Translations under genes and position numbers: made by a program
NCBI GenBank assembly: GCA_022575985.1
Contig: JAKSXM010000007.1
Span: forward strand, 36,210,501-36,274,500
Source: Anagrus nilaparvatae
Taxonomy: Eukaryota; Arthropoda; Insecta; Hymenoptera; Mymaridae
DNA length: 64,000 bases
Direction of reading: 5' to 3'
In this document: one piece after another, positions 10,440 to 22,712 of the stretch
Layout of the letters: every line of letters begins with the position of its first letter
Numbering within the stretch: position 1 is the first letter of the stretch
The notes under the pieces: model-generated
Told to the model about the DNA's origin: nothing
Databases searched by the model: none
Seen by the model: only the letters and a program-made list of their open reading frames with translations

Positions 10440-13061
10440 CATTTAAGTATGCTTCATCAGCAGCATAATATCTAACAATTTTCGACTATTAATATCTAAT
10501 TTATTATTATCAGAATAAGTCATTATTTTTTTATTATGCAGTTGGCATATTAAACTTTAAGTATGCTTTATCAGCAGCATAATATCCAACAATTTTTGAC
10601 TATTAATGACAGAATAAAAATCTATTGAGGGAAATTCATCAGAAAGTTTAATAATTGTATTAAGAAACCGAAAAAAGTCCAAGTACTGTAATGTTCATTA
10701 ACTTTTATTCGTTTTAGGAAAGTTCATAGCAGTACTTTTAAATATCACGGTCTCCTCGAAAAATGTCGACTTATTCTTATCAGAATAAGTCTTTATATTT
10801 TTATTAAGCAGTTATTATACTTTCCTAAATCGAATAAAATTTAATCATAATTACAGTACTTTTTTTCGGTTTCTTGATAAATCTACCTAAATAGATTTTT
10901 ATTCTGCTGTTAATAGCCGAAAATTATTTGATATTATGATTTTGATGAAGCATACTTAAAGTTTAATATGCCAACTGCATAATAATAAAATAACGACTTA
11001 TTCTGATAAGAATAAGTTGACTATTTTCGAGGAGACCGTGATATTTAAAAGTACTGCTATGAACTTTCCTAAAACGAATAAAAGTAAATCAACATGAAAG
11101 TAATTTGACTTTATTCGGTTTCTTGATAAAATTATTAAACTTTCTGATGAATTTCCCTCAATAGATTTTTAGTCTGTTATTAATAGTCAAAAATTGTTAG
11201 ATATTATGCTGCTGATAAAGCATACTTAAAGTTTAATATGACAACTGCATAATAAAAAAATATCGACTTATTCTAATAAGAATATGTAGACAATTTTCGA
11301 AGATACTGTAATATCTAAAAGTATTGCTATGTACTTTCCTAAAACGAATAAAATTTAATCAACAGGGCAGTACTTTGACTTTATTCGGTTTCTTGATAAA
11401 ATTATTAAACTTTCTAAAGAATTTCCCTCAATAGATTTTTATTCTATCATTAATAGTCAAAAATTGTTAGATACTATGTTGCTGATGAAGCATACTTAAT
11501 ATTTAATATGCCAACTGCATAATAAAAAAATAACGACTTATCTGATAAGAATAAGTTGACAATTTTCGAGGAGACCATGATATTTAAAAGTACTGCTACG
11601 AACTTTCCTAAAACGAATAAAAGTAAACCAACATGACAGTACTTGGATTTTTTTCGGTTTCTTGATAAATCTAACTAAATAGATTTTTATTCTGTTGTTA
11701 ATAGCCGAAAATTATTTAATATTATGATTTTGATGAAGCATACTTATAGTTTAATATGCCAACTGCATAATGAAAAAATAACGACTTATTCTGATAAGAA
11801 TAAGTAGACAATTTTTGAAGATACCGTAATATTTAAAAGTACTGCTATGTACTTTCCTAAAACGAATAAAATTTAATCAACAGGGCAGTACTTTGACTTT
11901 ATTCGGTTTCTTGATAAAATTATTAAACTTTCTAAAGAATTTCCCTCAATAGATTTTTATTCTATCATTAATAGTCAAAAATTGTTAGATACTATGTTGC
12001 TGATGAAGCATACTTAATATTTAATATGCCAACTGCATAATAAAAAAATAACGACTTATCTGATAAGAATAAGTTGACAATTTTCGAGGAGACCGTGATA
12101 TTTAAAAGTACTGCTACGAACTTTCCTAAAACGAATAAAAGTAAACCAACATGACAGTACTTGGATTTTTTTCGGTTTCTTGATAAATCTACCTAAAGAG
12201 ATTTTTATTCTGTTGTTAATAGCCGAAAATTATTTGATATTATGATTTTGATGAAGCAAACTTAAAGTTTAATATGCCAACTGCATAATAAAAAAATAAC
12301 GACTTACTCTGATAAGAATAAGTCGACAATTTTCGAAGAGACCGTGATATTTAAAAGTACTGCTATGAACTTTCTTAAAACGAATAAAAGTTAATCAACA
12401 TGACAGTACTTGGACTTTTTTCGGTTTCTTAATATAATTATTAAAATTTCTGATGAATTTCCCTCAATAGATTTTTATTCTATCATTAATAGTCAAAAAT
12501 TGTAAGATACTATGTTGCTGATGAAGCATACTTAATGTTTAATATGCCAACTGCATAATAAAATAATAACGACCTATTCTGATAAGAATAAGTTGACAAT
12601 TTTCGAGGAAACCGTGATATTTAAAAGTACTGCTAGGAACTTTCCTAAAACAAATAAAAGTAAACCAACATGACAGTACTTGGACGTTTTTCGGTTTCTT
12701 AATATAATTATTAAAATTTCTGATGAATTACCCTCAATAGATTTTTATTCTATCATTAATAGTCAAAAATTGTTAGATACTATGTTGCTGATGAAGCATA
12801 CTTAATGTTTAATATGCCAACTGCATAATAAAAAAATAACGACCTATTCTGATAAGAATAAGTTGACAATTTTCGGGGAGACCGTGATATTAAAAAGTAC
12901 TGCTACGAACTTTCCTAAAACGAATAAAAGTAAACCATGATGACAGTACTTGGACTTTTTTCGGTTTCTTAATAAAATAATTAAACTTTCTGATGAATTT
13001 ACCTCAATAGATTTTTAATCTGTTATTAATAGCCGAAAATTATTTGATATTATGACACAGA

Positions 13062-13236
13062 TTAAGGAGTTACGAGGGTAAATAAAAATGATGACAGAAC
13101 TGAATGGAACTGGAAAATTATTAAATTTAAACATTTTTAAAGTTGAATAGAACTTGGTTTTACCTTTGTTACCAGATTAATTTTCATTTTATTGAAATTA
13201 AAAATAGGCAGTTTAACATTGCTTATATGGAAATTC
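13062..13236. mobile_element. Truncated MITE copy (ACGAGGGTAAAT family)
   Basis: It starts with TAAGGAGTTACGAGGGTAAAT and runs to GGAAATTC, where satellite sequence takes over abruptly. Its left flank, ATTATGACACAGAT, is the same as that of the full copy at 14961, so the two are copies of one insertion carried along by satellite amplification. Confidence 0.65.
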
Positions 13237-14960
13237 TGATTAGAATAAGTTGACAATTTTCGAGGAGACCGTGATATTTAAAAGTACTGCTATGAACTTT
13301 CTTAAAACGAATAAAATTTAATCAACATGACAGTACTTTGACTTTTTTCGGTTTCTTAATACAATTATTAAAATTTGTGATGAAGTTATCTCATAGATTT
13401 TTATTCTATCATTAATAGTCAAAAATTGTTAGATACTATGTTGCTGATGAAGCATACTTAATGTTTAATATGCCAACTGCACAATAAAAAAATAACGACT
13501 CATTCTGATTAGAATAAGTTGACAATATTCGAGGAGACCGTGATATTTAAAAGTACTGCTACGAACTTTCCTAAAACGAATAAAAGTAAACCATGATGAC
13601 AGTACTTGGACTTTTTTCCGTTTCTTGATAAATCTACCTAAATAGATTTTTATTCTCTTGTTAATAGCCGAAAAGTATTTGATATTATGATTTTGATGAA
13701 GCATACTTAAAGTTTAATATGCCAACTGCATAATAAAAAAATAACGACTTATTCTTATCAGAATAAGTTGACAATTTTCGAGGAAACCGTGATAATTAAA
13801 AGTACTGCTATAAACTTTTCAAAATCGAATAAAAGTTTATCAACATGACAGTACTTGGACTTTTTTCGGTTTCTTAATAAAATTATTAAACTTTCTGATG
13901 AATTTCCCTCAATAGATTTTTAATCTGTTATTAAGCGTAATCTGTTATTACGAAGATAGCGTAATATTTAAAGGTACTGCTATGTACTTTCCTATAACGA
14001 ATAAAATTTAGTCAACATTACAGTACTTTGACTTTTTTTTCGGTTTCTTGATAAATCTACCTAAATAGATTTTTATTCTGTTGTTAATAGCCGAAAATTA
14101 TTTGATATTATGATTTTGATGAAGCATACTTAAAGTTTAATATGCCAACTGCATAATAAAAAAATAACGACTTATTCTGATAAGAATACTGAACACTTTT
14201 TTCATAAATAACTTATTCTGATAAGAATAAGTCGACAATTTTCGAAGAGACCGTGATATTCAAAAGTACTGCTATGAACTTTTTTAAAACGAATAAAAGT
14301 TAATCAACATGACTTTTTTCGGTTTCTTAATACAATTATTAAAATTGCTGATGAATTTCCCTCAATAGATTTTTATTCTATCATTCATAGTCAAAAATTG
14401 TTAGATACTATGTTGCTGATGAAGCATACTTAATGTTTAATATGCCAACTGCATAATAAAAAAATAACGACTTATTCTGATAAGAATAAGTTGACAATTT
14501 TCGAGGAGACCGTGATATTTAAAAGTACTGCTACGAACTTTCCTAAAACGAATAAAAGTAAACCAACATGACAGTACTTGGACTTTTTTCGGTTACTTAA
14601 TACAATTATTAAAATTTCTGACAAATTTCCCTCAATAGATTTTTATTCTGTCATTAATAGTCAAATATTGTTAGATACTATGCTGCTGATGAAGCATACT
14701 TAATATTTAATATGCCAACTGCATATTAAAAAAATAACGACTTATTCTGATAAGAATAAGTTGACAATTTTCGAGGAGACCGTGATATTTAAAAGTACTG
14801 CTACGAACTTTCCTAAAACGAATAAAAGTAAATCAACATGACAGTACTTTGACTTTATTCAGTTTCTTGATAAACCTATTAAAATTTCCTATGAATTTCC
14901 CTCAATAGATTTTTATTCTGTTATTAATAGCCGAAAATTATTTGATATTATGACACAGAT

Positions 14961-15502
14961 TAAGGAGTTACGAGGGTAAATAAAAATGATGACAGAACTG
15001 AATGGAACTGGAAAATTATTAAATTTAAACATTTTTAAAGTTGAATAGAACTTGGTTTTACCTTTGTTACCAGATTAATTTTCATTTTATTGAAATTAAA
15101 AATAGGCAGTTTAACATTGCTTATATGGAAATTCATATTTGGAGCTTACAAAAAGTATGATAGTGATGACACAGGGAGATGAAACTAATTAAATATCATA
15201 AATAAATTGTCAAAGATTATATTTCCAATTTATTTTATCTAGGTTACCACATTCAATCATTAATTATTCGGTAAAAACCAAGTTTTAGAAAGTACCATAA
15301 CCTAAAATAATAAAGTTTTTTCATAAATAGTTTTTTCATAAATAATTAAAATAATTTGTTTTGCAATAATATTACATAATAAACTCATTTTTTAATATTT
15401 TTACGACTAATTTTATTTTAAACTGCAAAATATAAAAAAAAAAATAGTGTCGGTAATGTGGATATTGATACAAAATTTCTATTTACCCTCGTAAGTTCTT
15501 AA
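14961..15502. mobile_element. MITE copy (ACGAGGGTAAAT family), full length
   Basis: Terminal inverted repeats are GGAGTTACGAGGGTAAATA and TATTTACCCTCGTAAGTTC-like. The interior matches the complement of 5155-5692 closely, including ATGATGACAGAACTGAATG and GGCAGTTTAACATTGC. It is non-coding. Confidence 0.7.
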
Positions 15503-17994
15503 GCATAGTTAAAGTTTAATATACCAACTGCATAATAAAAAAATAACGACTTATTCTGATAAGAATAAGTAGACAATTTTCGAAGAGACCGTAATATTTA
15601 AAAGTAATGCTATGTACTTTCCTAAAACGAATAAAATTTAACAACATTACAGTACTTTGACTTTATTCTGTTTCTTGATAAAATTATTAAACTTTCTGAT
15701 GAATTTCCATCAATAGGTTTTTGTTCTTTTATTAATAGCTAAGTTTACTTAAAGTTTAATATGCCAACTGCATAATAAAATAGTAATAAATGTTGATTAA
15801 ATTTTATTCAAATTAGGAAAGTTCATAGCAGTACTTTTAAATATCACAGTCTCTTCGATAATTGTCATCTTATTCTTATCAGAATAAGTCGTTATTTTTT
15901 TATTATGCATTTGGCATATTAAACTTTAAGTATGCCTAATCAATTGCATAATATCAAATAATTTTCGGCTATTAATAACAGAATAAATATCTATTGAGGG
16001 AAATTCATAAGATATTTTAAAAGGTTTATCAAGAAACTGAATAAAGTCAAAGTACTGTCATGTAGATTAACTTTTAATCGTTTTAGGAAAGTTCATAGCA
16101 GTACTTTTAAATATTACGGTCTCTTCGAAAATTGTCGACTTATTCTTATCAGAATAAGTCGTTATTTTTTTATTATGCAGTTGGCATATTATACTTTAAG
16201 TATGCTTTATCAGCAGCATAATATCTAACAATTTTTGACTATTAATAACAGAATAAAAATCTATTGAGGGAAATTCATAAGAAATTTTAATAGGTTTATC
16301 AAGAAACTGAATAAAGTCAAAGTACTGTCATGTAGATTAACTTTTATTCGTTTTAGGAAAGTTCACAGCAGTACTTTTAAATATTACGGTCTCTTCGAAA
16401 ATTGTCGACTTATTCTTATCAGAATAAGTCGTTATTTTTTTATTATGCAGTTGGCATATTAAACTTTAAGTATGCTTCATCAGAAGCATAATATCTAACA
16501 ATTTTCGACTATTAATATCTAATTTATTCTTATCAGAATAAGTCGTTATTTTTTATTATGCAGTTGGCATAATAAGCTTTAAGTATGCTTTATCAGCATC
16601 ATAATATCTAACAATTTTTGACTATTAATATCAGAATAAAAATCTATTGAGGGAAATTCATCAGAAATTTTAATAATTGTATTAAGAAACCGCAAAAAGT
16701 CCAAGTACTGTCATGTTGATTAACTTTTATTCGTTTTAGGAAATTTCATAGCAGTACTTTTAAATATCACGGTCTCCTCGAAAATTGTCGAGTTATTCTT
16801 ATCAGAGAAAGTCGTTATATTTTTATTAAGCAGTTATTATACTTTCCTAAAACGAATAAAATTTAATCATAATTACAGTACTTTTTTTCGGTTTCTTGAT
16901 AAATCTACCTAAATAGATTTTTATTCTGTTGTTAATAGCCGAAAATTATTTGATATTTTGATTTTGATGAAGCATACTTAAAGTTTAATATGCCAACTGC
17001 ATAATAAAAAAATAACAACTTATTCTGATAAGAATAAGTTGACTATTTTCGAGGAGACCGTGATATTTAAAAGTACTGCTATGAACTTTCCTAAAACGAA
17101 TAAAAGTAAATCAACATGACAGTTTTTTGACTTTATTCAGTTTCTTGATTAACCTATTAAAATTTCTTATGAATTTCCCTCAATAGATTTTTATTCTGTT
17201 ATTAATAGCCGAAAATTATTTGATATTATGCTACTGATTAAGCATACTTAAAGTTTAGTATGCCAACTGCATAATAAAAAAATAACGACTTATTCTGATA
17301 AGAATAAGTCGACAATTTTGGAAGAGACCGTGATATTTAAAAGTACTGCTATGAACTTTCCTAAATCGAATAAAAGTTTATCAACATGACAGTACTTGGA
17401 CTTTTTTCGGTTTCTTAATAAAATTATTAAACTTTCTTATGAATTTCCCTCAATAGATTTTTAATTTGTTATTAATAGTCAAAAATTGTTAGATATTATG
17501 CTGCTGATAAAATAATAAAAAAATAACGACTTATTCTGATAAGAATAAGTAGACAATTTTCGAAGAGACCGTATTATTTAAAAGTACTGCTATGTACTTT
17601 CCTAAAACGAATAAAATTTAATCAACATTACAGTACTTTGACTTTTTTGGTACTTGGACAGATTTCAATTAACGCGCTTAGAATAATACAGGGTTAGAGA
17701 CTTAAAATAATTTCTATTTAGGTAGCACATGCGCGAGGAATCGCTAAGATAGGCCGTGTTTGTTTTCAAAATTCGATTTCTCAAATACCTATTAGTGAAA
17801 AGTCTTCTAACCAGGCTTAAAATTTTCCTGAAACCTTATAAATCACTTCATTTAAATTTATCCAATTATAAAATATAAAAAAAAATAAAATTAGCAAAAA
17901 ATCATTTTATTATTTTATTATTTTATTTTGCATTAGATGGTATTCTAAGGGAATTTAGCAATTTTATAATTAGTGTTTTATCGTACTCTTTGAT

Positions 17995-18325
17995 TGCTGT
18001 AGAGACTTCAAGACCTATATTGTTAATAATGTTTTTCTTGTCAGTAGCCAGGATTTTTTCCAGGTTTTTTTCCCAGCCGCATCGTTATGCTTAAATACGT
18101 GTTTTCTAGCCACCGACGAAGAAAAATTATGTTTTGGCCTCGGCCGTAAAAAAAGAATGTCCCAGATCGCAGTTTGCCATCCTCGGCTTCGCCTCGGATT
18201 GCAATTCACGTGCGATCTGGGCCATTCCTTATTTTTGCGGCCTAGGATAAAAATATACTATTTCAGCTATTGATTTTATAATAAAAACTTCGTTTTATTA
18301 AGTGAATAGTTATTTATCAAAAAAT
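17995..18325. mobile_element. Hairpin-forming insertion present in the right arm only
   Basis: The left arm runs straight from AATTTTCATC to AAAGAGTACG; here about 330 bp interrupt the same point. Its second half forms a long imperfect hairpin: GGCCTCGGCCGTAAAAAAAG and CCCAGATCGCA pair with TGCGATCTGGGCC and TTTTTGCGGCCTAGG, around a TCGGCTTCGCCTCGG loop. GC content is clearly higher than in its surroundings. A short open frame on the minus strand is a by-product of the hairpin. It is probably a MITE or a structured RNA-derived insert; the family is unknown. Confidence 0.55.
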
Positions 18326-18351
18326 GAAAATTCATAATTATGCAAATAATT

Positions 18352-18850
18352 AAACTTGATCAACAAACTTGATCATCAAACTTGATCAGCAAGATTGATC
18401 ATCAAACTTGATCATCCAATTTGATCAGCGAGCTTGATCATCAAACTTGATCAGCAACCTTGAACACCAAACTTGATATTCAAACTTGATCAGCAAGATT
18501 GATCATCAAACTTGATCATCCATTTTGATCAACAAGCTTGATCATCAAACTTGATCAGCAACCTTGAACACCAAACTTGATAATCAATCTTGATAATCAA
18601 ACTTGATCAGCAAGATTGATCATCAAACTTGATCAGCAAGCTTGATTATCAAACTTGATCAGCAATCTTGAACACCAAACTTGATCAACAAACTTGATCA
18701 TCAAACTTGATCAGCAACCTTGATTACCAAACTTGATCAAAAAACTTGATCAGCAACCTTGATCAGCAACCTTGATCACCAAACTTGATCAAAAAACTTG
18801 ATCAACAAACTTGATCAAAAAACTTGATTAACAAACTTGATCAGCAACCT
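18352..18850 (-). repeat. 13-bp minisatellite, right-arm array
   Basis: This is the complement of the left-arm array, with units such as AAACTTGATCATC and AACCTTGATCAGC. It is about 100 bp longer than the left array. Confidence 0.85.
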
Positions 18851-19936
18851 TTATTACTTTTGGGCTATTTTCTAAAGGAAGCATGAGCTTCACCTGCAAG
18901 CTTGTGCACATACACTGTAAAAATTCTTGTAAAGGTAATTACTATCAGGTAGTAATTTTGCAGTGAATAAATACATATTGATGAAGAAAGAATACAAGAC
19001 TTTATTAATAATTTTGTTAAATTTGTATACAAAAAACTAGGAATACAACCAACTTCTAGTTCTATTTATAAATATATCTGAAAAAATGTTTTTAATGAAG
19101 ATTTAAATTTATAATAAAAAAAGTTAAAATACCTAATATAAATTTTTTTCTTAAAAATGAATAGTTTAATTAAAGCTTTTATGAATAAAATTCTTTTTAA
19201 GACAAGCACAACACAAGTTGGTTCCACAAAATATAATATGTGACCAAGCCTGCTTGTTACTTGATACTTGTTCTCTAAAATTAAAAACATGTACCTAAGA
19301 ATTTGCCTTTGATGCTGAATTTTGTTTGTTGTTGTGATGATAATGATAATATTTACTTTTTAATTCTAACCATTTTAAAAAAATTTTAAAATGATGCTAC
19401 TTTTAATTTTTATCTTAAAATGATTTATAAATAAAGTTTAAATTAAAAATAAACTGAACAAATTAATTTGAACAACAAAAAATATTATGACATAACAACT
19501 TTGGTGTTTTTAATTTTGTCTGCTTTTATTTTGACTAGTTGCGTGAAATCAGCTGTTTTGCGCGCCGAAAATAGCAGAAACTATAGAAAATATTAAAACA
19601 ATAATTTAACAACGCTGCATAAGTAAATTTAATTTTTTTTTTTTTAATGCAAAAAAGAAATTAAGATTTCTCAACAACCAATCAACTTTTTTCTTTCAAC
19701 AACCACTGTTTTTTCAAGTAAAATTTTATTATCTTTTTGTTAAAATTATTTACAAACATTTTTATCACATTTTCTATTTTTTTTTTTACTTTCAACTCCA
19801 CTTTTCTTTATCCCAAAATTATTTTTTATCCATAAATTTCCACCCAATTTGTTCATTTTTCACCAATTTATCCATCTCAATTGGTTTTACTAACTTTCTT
19901 TCATTTTTATCCAATTTATACCAAAAATAAAAAAAG

Positions 19937-20906
19937 TGTTCCTTCCCAATGAATAACCCTAAATTATTCAATATACTAATGGATGGAATTTTACCTTCAG
20001 AAAACGCTGTTGAACAAGATTTACATATAAAATCTCCGTTGATTTCATCAGTAACATATTTATTCATTAATTCTTTCCATGGTTCATTATCAATTTTATA
20101 CCTGTAAGTATCTAATTTACGTAAATCAGATTGACGCTTCAAACGCTCACAAGAAATACAATGCAGTATTGGAAGATCAGAATTTTTCATCATAAATAAT
20201 GCATATCCTTTTTTATACTTTTTTTTAAATATGCTTCATTTAAATCATTTTTATTAGATGTAACACTCTGGAGCTTCCTAATTTCACTATTTTTATAAAT
20301 TTCATATAATTTGTCTATATCTGAATTGGATAAAGCATTTTGGATCTCAAAAAGCTGTTTGTTCAATCGCAATAGTTTATATATAAGTTTTTCAATTGTT
20401 CTCATTTCAGGAAAATGGGCTCTAAATATCAAAAGTTTTAAAAACCTCGATTTACATAACAAGGGATTTGCATGACAAACTAAAGAGTGTCCTTTGAAAT
20501 CAGGAGAACTTTTTGAATTAGTACAATCATTTATCGATTCACAAAAAGTGCTAAGTTTTGTGAATATACAGTTATCAAAATCAAGAAAAAAAGATATTAG
20601 TTCCATCAATACATCTTTATCATCCAAATTGCAGCGATAGTCACAAGGCCATGTTTTTTTGAAAATTTTATTTTTACTATCCTCTAAGATCCTTAGTATT
20701 TTGTAATGATGCTTTTTTTTTGAATTTTCTATATTATTAATGAAATTCACCGTGACAACATCGTCACTTAAAGAAGGCCAAGAATTTCTTCTATTTCTAG
20801 TTTTTACTAAAAATATTAAAAATATTATTATGCAAAATTTCTGAATTTGCAGGTATATCAATAGATCGTTTTGCATCATTGGTTGAACATTTGTCAGCAA
20901 TTTCAA
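19937..20906 (-). pseudogene. Helitron-like (DUF6570-like) protein, N-terminal half of split gene
   Basis: Two overlapping minus-strand frames (20906-20190 and 20193-19819, overlap ATGATGA) appear to be one gene with a one-base frameshift. The first part has paired cysteine/histidine motifs (CDYRCNLDDKDVLMEL, then KGHSLVCHANPLLCKSRFLK). The second has CISCERLKRQSDL, ICKSCSTAFSEGKIPSISIL and then NNLG, a zinc-ribbon-like layout seen in DUF6570 proteins. From 19936 downward the frame continues only through arm sequence of the 18.5-kb element (to 19819), so its end is chimeric. The true continuation is at 1426-756. Upstream of about 20830 another frame (IADKCSTNDAKRSIDIPANS) looks more protein-like, suggesting a further frameshift or an intron. 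It is broken and not expected to work. Confidence 0.55.
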
Positions 20907-20959
20907 ATTATTTTTTTTGGATATAAGAAATATCTGTACAAGATTTGCTCCTTGTACGA

Positions 20960-21180
20960 TTATTATTAATATAATCGATAATGAATATTAATTAATATTC
21001 AAAATTTCTTGTATCGCTCGATGGCAAGGAGAGTATTTAAATAATTGAAATAATGACAACCTTTACGAGCAAGTTCTTGATTTAAATGAATTTACAAATT
21101 CATAGCCTTCATCTTTTATATGCGGATGCATATCGTCATCACTTTTTTTATTGAAGCATACAAAGTAGCGACATTAGATG
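20960..21180 (-). pseudogene. Possible upstream coding scrap of the split gene
   Basis: A minus-strand frame reads FNKKSDDDMHPHIKDEGYEF and then VNSFKSRTCS before a stop. It lies upstream of the helicase-like half, on the same strand, separated by about 100 bp of AT-rich DNA. It may be the first exon or simply an older part of the same gene. I do not recognise the sequence. Confidence 0.25.
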
Positions 21181-21199
21181 AATTTTTAAAATCCGCGTA

Positions 21200-21618
21200 A
21201 ATTCAAAAATTTTTAAATAATTTAAATAGAAATTATATTTTATAAAATTATAAATCATCTCTAGTCATATTTCGCAAAAAATATGAATATATTATATATT
21301 AATATATTCTAATCTTTTCAATACCTCATAAATATACTGACATATATACAAATTTTAACCCGAAAGTAACTAAAAATTTTGCTTGGAAAATAGTTATGTA
21401 ATCATTTATCATGGAAACTTCTAGCAGAAACGTGTAGTTGTTATTGATATAGACATATGTAATAGTAATACACAACAAAATTCGAAAAAACTTTAAAACT
21501 TTAAAAATCTTTAAATTTAAAAAATTGCATAAATAAAAAAAAATTTTAATTTTTGATAAAAAATTCAAATAATACTGTAAATTTCCAAAACTAATGTAAT
21601 TTAAAAAAAAGAAAGAAA
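21200..21618. other. AT-rich non-coding stretch
   Basis: Nothing identifiable. A short minus-strand frame (21326-21568) is composed mostly of Phe, Ile and Lys codons expected from AT-rich DNA. Confidence 0.5.
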
Positions 21619-21866
21619 CACACCAAACCTAAAAGAGTTTTTTGTTACGCAGAAGAGATTGAATGCTTATTTAATTCTTTAGAGAGAAATTATTTTGAGG
21701 TTAATTCATTTAAAAAAATTTATTTTTGTTTTTATTCTGTTCAAAAAGAATTAAAATGAAAAACAATTGTTTTAAAAGAATTAACCTCAAAATAATTCCC
21801 CTCTATAGAATTAAATAAGCATTCAATCTCTTCTGCGTAACAAAAAACTCTTTTAGGTTTGGTGTG
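21619..21866. mobile_element. 248-bp hairpin MITE (CACACCAAACC ends)
   Basis: The two arms, about 100 bp each, are almost perfect inverted copies: CACACCAAACCTAAAAGAGT, then ACGCAGAAGAGATTGAATGC, to the complement ending ACTCTTTTAGGTTTGGTGTG. A loop of about 50 bp separates them and there is no coding sequence. Arm identity is high, so it is young or held by selection against divergence. Confidence 0.8.
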
Positions 21867-22088
21867 AACAGCATATTTAAAAAAATTTTTTAAATTTTTA
21901 AATAGAAAATTTTTAAAAAAGTTGAAATTTTTAACTATTTTCAGTAAATAGAAAATTAAAAAATTTTTTTAAAATTAAAAACTTTAAATAAAATTTTTTT
22001 TAAGGAGTTATGACCCTATTTGGAAATGATGACAGAACTGAATCAAACAGGAAAATTATTAAAGCTAAACATTTTTAAAGTTGAATTG

Positions 22089-22437
22089 TAAATGTAAATG
22101 TAAATGTAAATATTCTTTATTTTGCAATTGAACAAAAATACAGTCATAAAATATACATCATATAGTAAATAATAGATAATCAACATAAATAATTTTTAAT
22201 AAGTATAAAATATACGTAATAACATTTAAAATTTTGAATAATAAATTAAAATAAAGTAAATTAGATACTAAATGCTTATGTTCTAAATATGATTTAATAG
22301 TATACTATAAGTATCACAGTCGATTTAATTGCATATGCATGGTAAAGTCAGTCTTATATTGATTAAAAAAAAAAAAAGTAAAATGCTTTAAAATAAAATA
22401 GAATAATAGGAATTTGTCTTGCAATTTGAATTGCAAT
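22089..22437 (-). mobile_element. LINE 3' tail fragment, (ATTTAC)n, nested in MITE
   Basis: On the minus strand the segment ends with AATAAAGAATATTTAC repeats. TTGAATTG occurs at 22081-22088 and 22438-22445, a probable target duplication; the uninterrupted MITE copies have AAAGTTGAATAGAACTTGG here. No protein remains. Confidence 0.55.
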
Positions 22438-22712
22438 TTGAATTGAACTTGGTTTTACATTCATTACCACATTAATTATCTTTTTATTGGAAAATAAAAG
22501 TAGGCAGTTTAACATTGCTCTTATAGAAATTCACATTTGGAGCTTACAAAAAGTATGATAATGATGACACAGAGAGATGAAACTAACTAAATATGATAAA
22601 TAAATTGTCAAAGATTGTATTTCCAATTTGTTTTATCTATGTTACCACATTCAATCATTAATTATTCAGTGAAAACCAAGTTTTAGCAAGTACCATAACC
22701 TAAAATAACAAT

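Larger units (their letters stand above)
10440..17640. repeat. Core satellite, right block with orientation switches
   Basis: This is the same 260-300-bp satellite as on the left. Units at about 10440-10830 read in one orientation, 10840-15780 in the other, 15790-16830 in the first again, and 16840-17640 in the second. Some neighbouring units share private variants, for example two long blocks starting near 11530 and 12020, showing local amplification. The sequence around each GACTTATTCTGATAAGAATAAGTCGAC is a near-perfect palindrome. There are no genes; the short frames in this stretch are chance. Confidence 0.8.
1427..19936. mobile_element. 18.5-kb element with long terminal inverted repeats
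   Basis: Left arm 1427-4440 and right arm 17450-19936 are inverted copies of one another, with insertions in each. The outermost shared bases are GGGTTATTCATTGGG on the left and its exact complement on the right. The core (4441-17449) holds tandem satellites, MITE copies and a nested repeat block; I found no transposase, integrase or polymerase gene. The element splits a helicase-like gene whose halves abut both ends in the same strand and order, so this reads as an insertion. A clean target-site duplication is not obvious. The motif TGAATAA occurs close to both junctions but also lies inside the arm. It could be a non-autonomous foldback-type transposon, a decayed Polinton-sized element, or a palindromic duplication; I cannot decide. 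Confidence 0.6.
17450..19936 (-). repeat. Right inverted arm of the 18.5-kb element
   Basis: This is the complement of the left arm, from satellite (17450) through the GCGATTCCTCGCGCATG block (17650-17820), the minisatellite (18352-18850), the promoter-less block with GTGCACATACACTGTAAAAAT, and the outer block ending CCCAATGAATAACCC. It has one hairpin insertion of its own (17995-18325) and lacks the left arm's LTR fragment and extra zinc-finger units. Confidence 0.7.

Noticed and set aside
13465..13704. 79-codon minus-strand frame
   Set aside because: It is chance openness in the core satellite; the frame is not conserved among other units.
1427..19936. Intact Polinton/Maverick
   Set aside because: Size and inverted ends fit, but I see no DNA polymerase B, integrase, ATPase or protease remnants in the core.
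19819..20193. A 124-codon minus-strand frame that looks like one protein with a zinc ribbon
   Set aside because: Only codons upstream of 19937 belong to the gene; the end (GKEHFFYFWYKLDKN onward) is arm sequence of the inverted-repeat element, present also at 1441-1569.
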